Program-made: the position numbers and the translations under genes
NCBI GenBank assembly: GCA_002336085.1
Contig: DDEH01000025.1
Location: forward strand, 1-7,753
Source: Flavobacteriales bacterium UBA1959
GTDB taxonomy: Bacteria; Bacteroidota; Bacteroidia; Flavobacteriales_D; Sanyastnellaceae
DNA: 7,753 nt
Direction: 5' to 3'
Shown here: piece by piece, positions 7,307 through 7,753 of the stretch
How the letters are laid out: every line of letters begins with the position of its first letter
Position numbering within the stretch: position 1 is the stretch's first letter
The notes under the pieces: generated by a model
Seen by the model: only the letters and a program-made list of their open reading frames with translations
Database searches by the model: none
What the model was told of the DNA's origin: nothing

Positions 7307-7352
7307 AACCTAACTTTTTTGTTAACTGTCTAATTATACAATATACGTCTCG

Positions 7353-7424
<72 letters not shown>

Positions 7425-7439
7425 TTTAACCCTTACGGG

Positions 7440-7515
7440 TGGAGCGGAAGACGAGATTCGAACTCGCGACATTCAGCTTGGAAGGCTGATGCTCTACCAA
7501 CTGAGCTACTTCCGC
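7440..7515 (-). tRNA. tRNA-Gly (anticodon TCC), CCA encoded
   Basis: The cloverleaf body spans 7515-7443, with the 3' CCA encoded at 7442-7440. The acceptor stem pairs GCGGAAG with CTTCCGC, and the discriminator is T. The anticodon stem TCAGC/GCTGA holds the loop CTTCCAA, anticodon TCC. The T arm has GCGAG and CTCGT around TTCGAAT. It sits 15 bases before tRNA-Thr(GGT) in transcription order, in the same position as glyT of the E. coli tufB operon. Confidence 0.97.
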
Positions 7516-7547
7516 TTATTTCGACAGACCGCGTTCGGCCATGTCAA

Positions 7548-7633
7548 TGGTGGGGGTAATAGGATTCGAACCTATTCAGTCGAAGACAACAGATTTACAG
7601 TCTGCCCCGGCTCTCCAACTCCGGCGTACCCCC
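7548..7633 (-). tRNA. tRNA-Tyr (anticodon GTA), class II, CCA encoded
   Basis: This is a class II tRNA with a long variable arm, as expected for bacterial tyrosine tRNA. The body spans 7633-7551, with CCA encoded at 7550-7548. The acceptor stem pairs GGGGGTA with TACCCCC and the discriminator is A. The anticodon loop CTGTAAA gives GTA, held by the CAGA/TCTG stem. The extended variable region (around TTGTCTTCGACTGA) precedes the T arm ATAGG, loop TTCGAAT, CCTAT. It corresponds to tyrU of the E. coli tufB operon. Confidence 0.97.
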
Positions 7634-7645
7634 TTGTTCTAATAA

Positions 7646-7673
7646 TCTGTCCTCCACTCTCGTGGAGGACAGA
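7646..7673 (-). other. 12-bp perfect hairpin with GAGA tetraloop between two tRNAs
   Basis: Two perfectly complementary 12-base arms (7646-7657 and 7662-7673) flank a 4-base loop. On the transcribed minus strand the loop is GAGA, a GNRA tetraloop, which makes the RNA fold very stable. It fills most of the 53-base spacer between tRNA-Thr(TGT) and tRNA-Tyr, ending 12 bases before the tyrosine tRNA. The sequence after it (TTATTAG) is not a proper U tract. It may insulate the folding of adjacent tRNAs, guide processing, or attenuate transcription; the sequence alone does not decide. Confidence 0.65.
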
Positions 7674-7686
7674 CTTAATGACGATG

Positions 7687-7753
7687 AGCCGATGGAGGGA
7701 CTCGAACCCACGACCTGCTGATTACAAATCAGCTGCTCTAGCCAGCTGAGCTA
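7687..7753 (-). tRNA. tRNA-Thr (anticodon TGT), 5' acceptor strand cut by window edge
   Basis: The visible part begins at tRNA position 8 (TAGCTC of the D arm at 7753), so only the seven 5' acceptor bases lie outside. The 3' acceptor strand CATCGGC (7694-7688) predicts GCCGATG as the missing strand, the same as in the neighbouring tRNA-Thr(GGT). The anticodon stem GCTGA/TCAGC holds the loop TTTGTAA, anticodon TGT. The T stem GTGGG/CCCTC contains a U-U opposition. The discriminator is T at 7687 and CCA is not encoded. It corresponds to thrU of the E. coli tufB operon. Confidence 0.95.

Noticed and set aside
7333..7338. TATAAT-like hexamer in the tuf leader as a tuf promoter
   Set aside because: No properly spaced -35 element is visible, the Bacteroidota -7 pattern (TAnnTTTG) is not met, and AT-rich spacers give such hits by chance. 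Read-through from the tRNA genes explains tuf expression without it.
7489..7749. Plus-strand ORF ending in a W-R-D-S-N-P-R-P-A-D-Y-K-S-A-A-L-A type peptide
   Set aside because: It runs antisense through tRNA-Gly, tRNA-Tyr and tRNA-Thr(TGT). Such peptides are a familiar artefact of translating tRNA genes on the wrong strand.

Overview
The window holds the classic bacterial tuf-secE-nusG-rplKAJL-rpoB translation/transcription block, and every gene is read from the minus strand. The order of transcription therefore runs from the right end (7753) to the left end (1). The protein sequences (RpoB, EF-Tu, L7/L12, a short one-helix SecE) look like those of Bacteroidota, probably near the Flavobacteriia. 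Start codons that lack an upstream Shine-Dalgarno stretch and have A/T-rich 5' flanks fit that group. The phylum assignment rests on recognising protein families and gene order, not on a search.

Layout in transcription order: tRNA-Thr(TGT), cut by the right edge; tRNA-Tyr(GTA); tRNA-Gly(TCC); tRNA-Thr(GGT); tuf (EF-Tu); tRNA-Trp(CCA); secE; nusG; rplK (L11); rplA (L1); rplJ (L10); rplL (L7/L12); rpoB, of which the first 950 codons are present before the left edge cuts it. Apart from the tRNA-Trp insertion, this is the same order as the thrU-tyrU-glyT-thrT-tufB-secE-nusG-rplKAJL-rpoB segment of Escherichia coli. No plus-strand gene, mobile element, CRISPR array or extra accessory gene is visible. 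No stretch longer than about 120 bases lacks a gene.

The genes form one growth-related unit. The tRNAs and EF-Tu deliver aminoacyl-tRNA. L11, L1, L10 and L7/L12 build the ribosomal stalks where EF-Tu acts. NusG couples RNA polymerase (RpoB) to the ribosome, and SecE is a core part of the protein-export channel. The parts not explained by genes are three hairpins in the spacers: a terminator/attenuator-like one between rplL and rpoB, and two capped by GNRA tetraloops on the transcribed strand, one between tuf and tRNA-Trp and one between tRNA-Thr(TGT) and tRNA-Tyr. I see a well-conserved housekeeping region and no evidence for an undescribed system. The items worth checking are these hairpins, one rpoB substitution, two start-site choices, and the apparent lack of room for a standard L10 leader.
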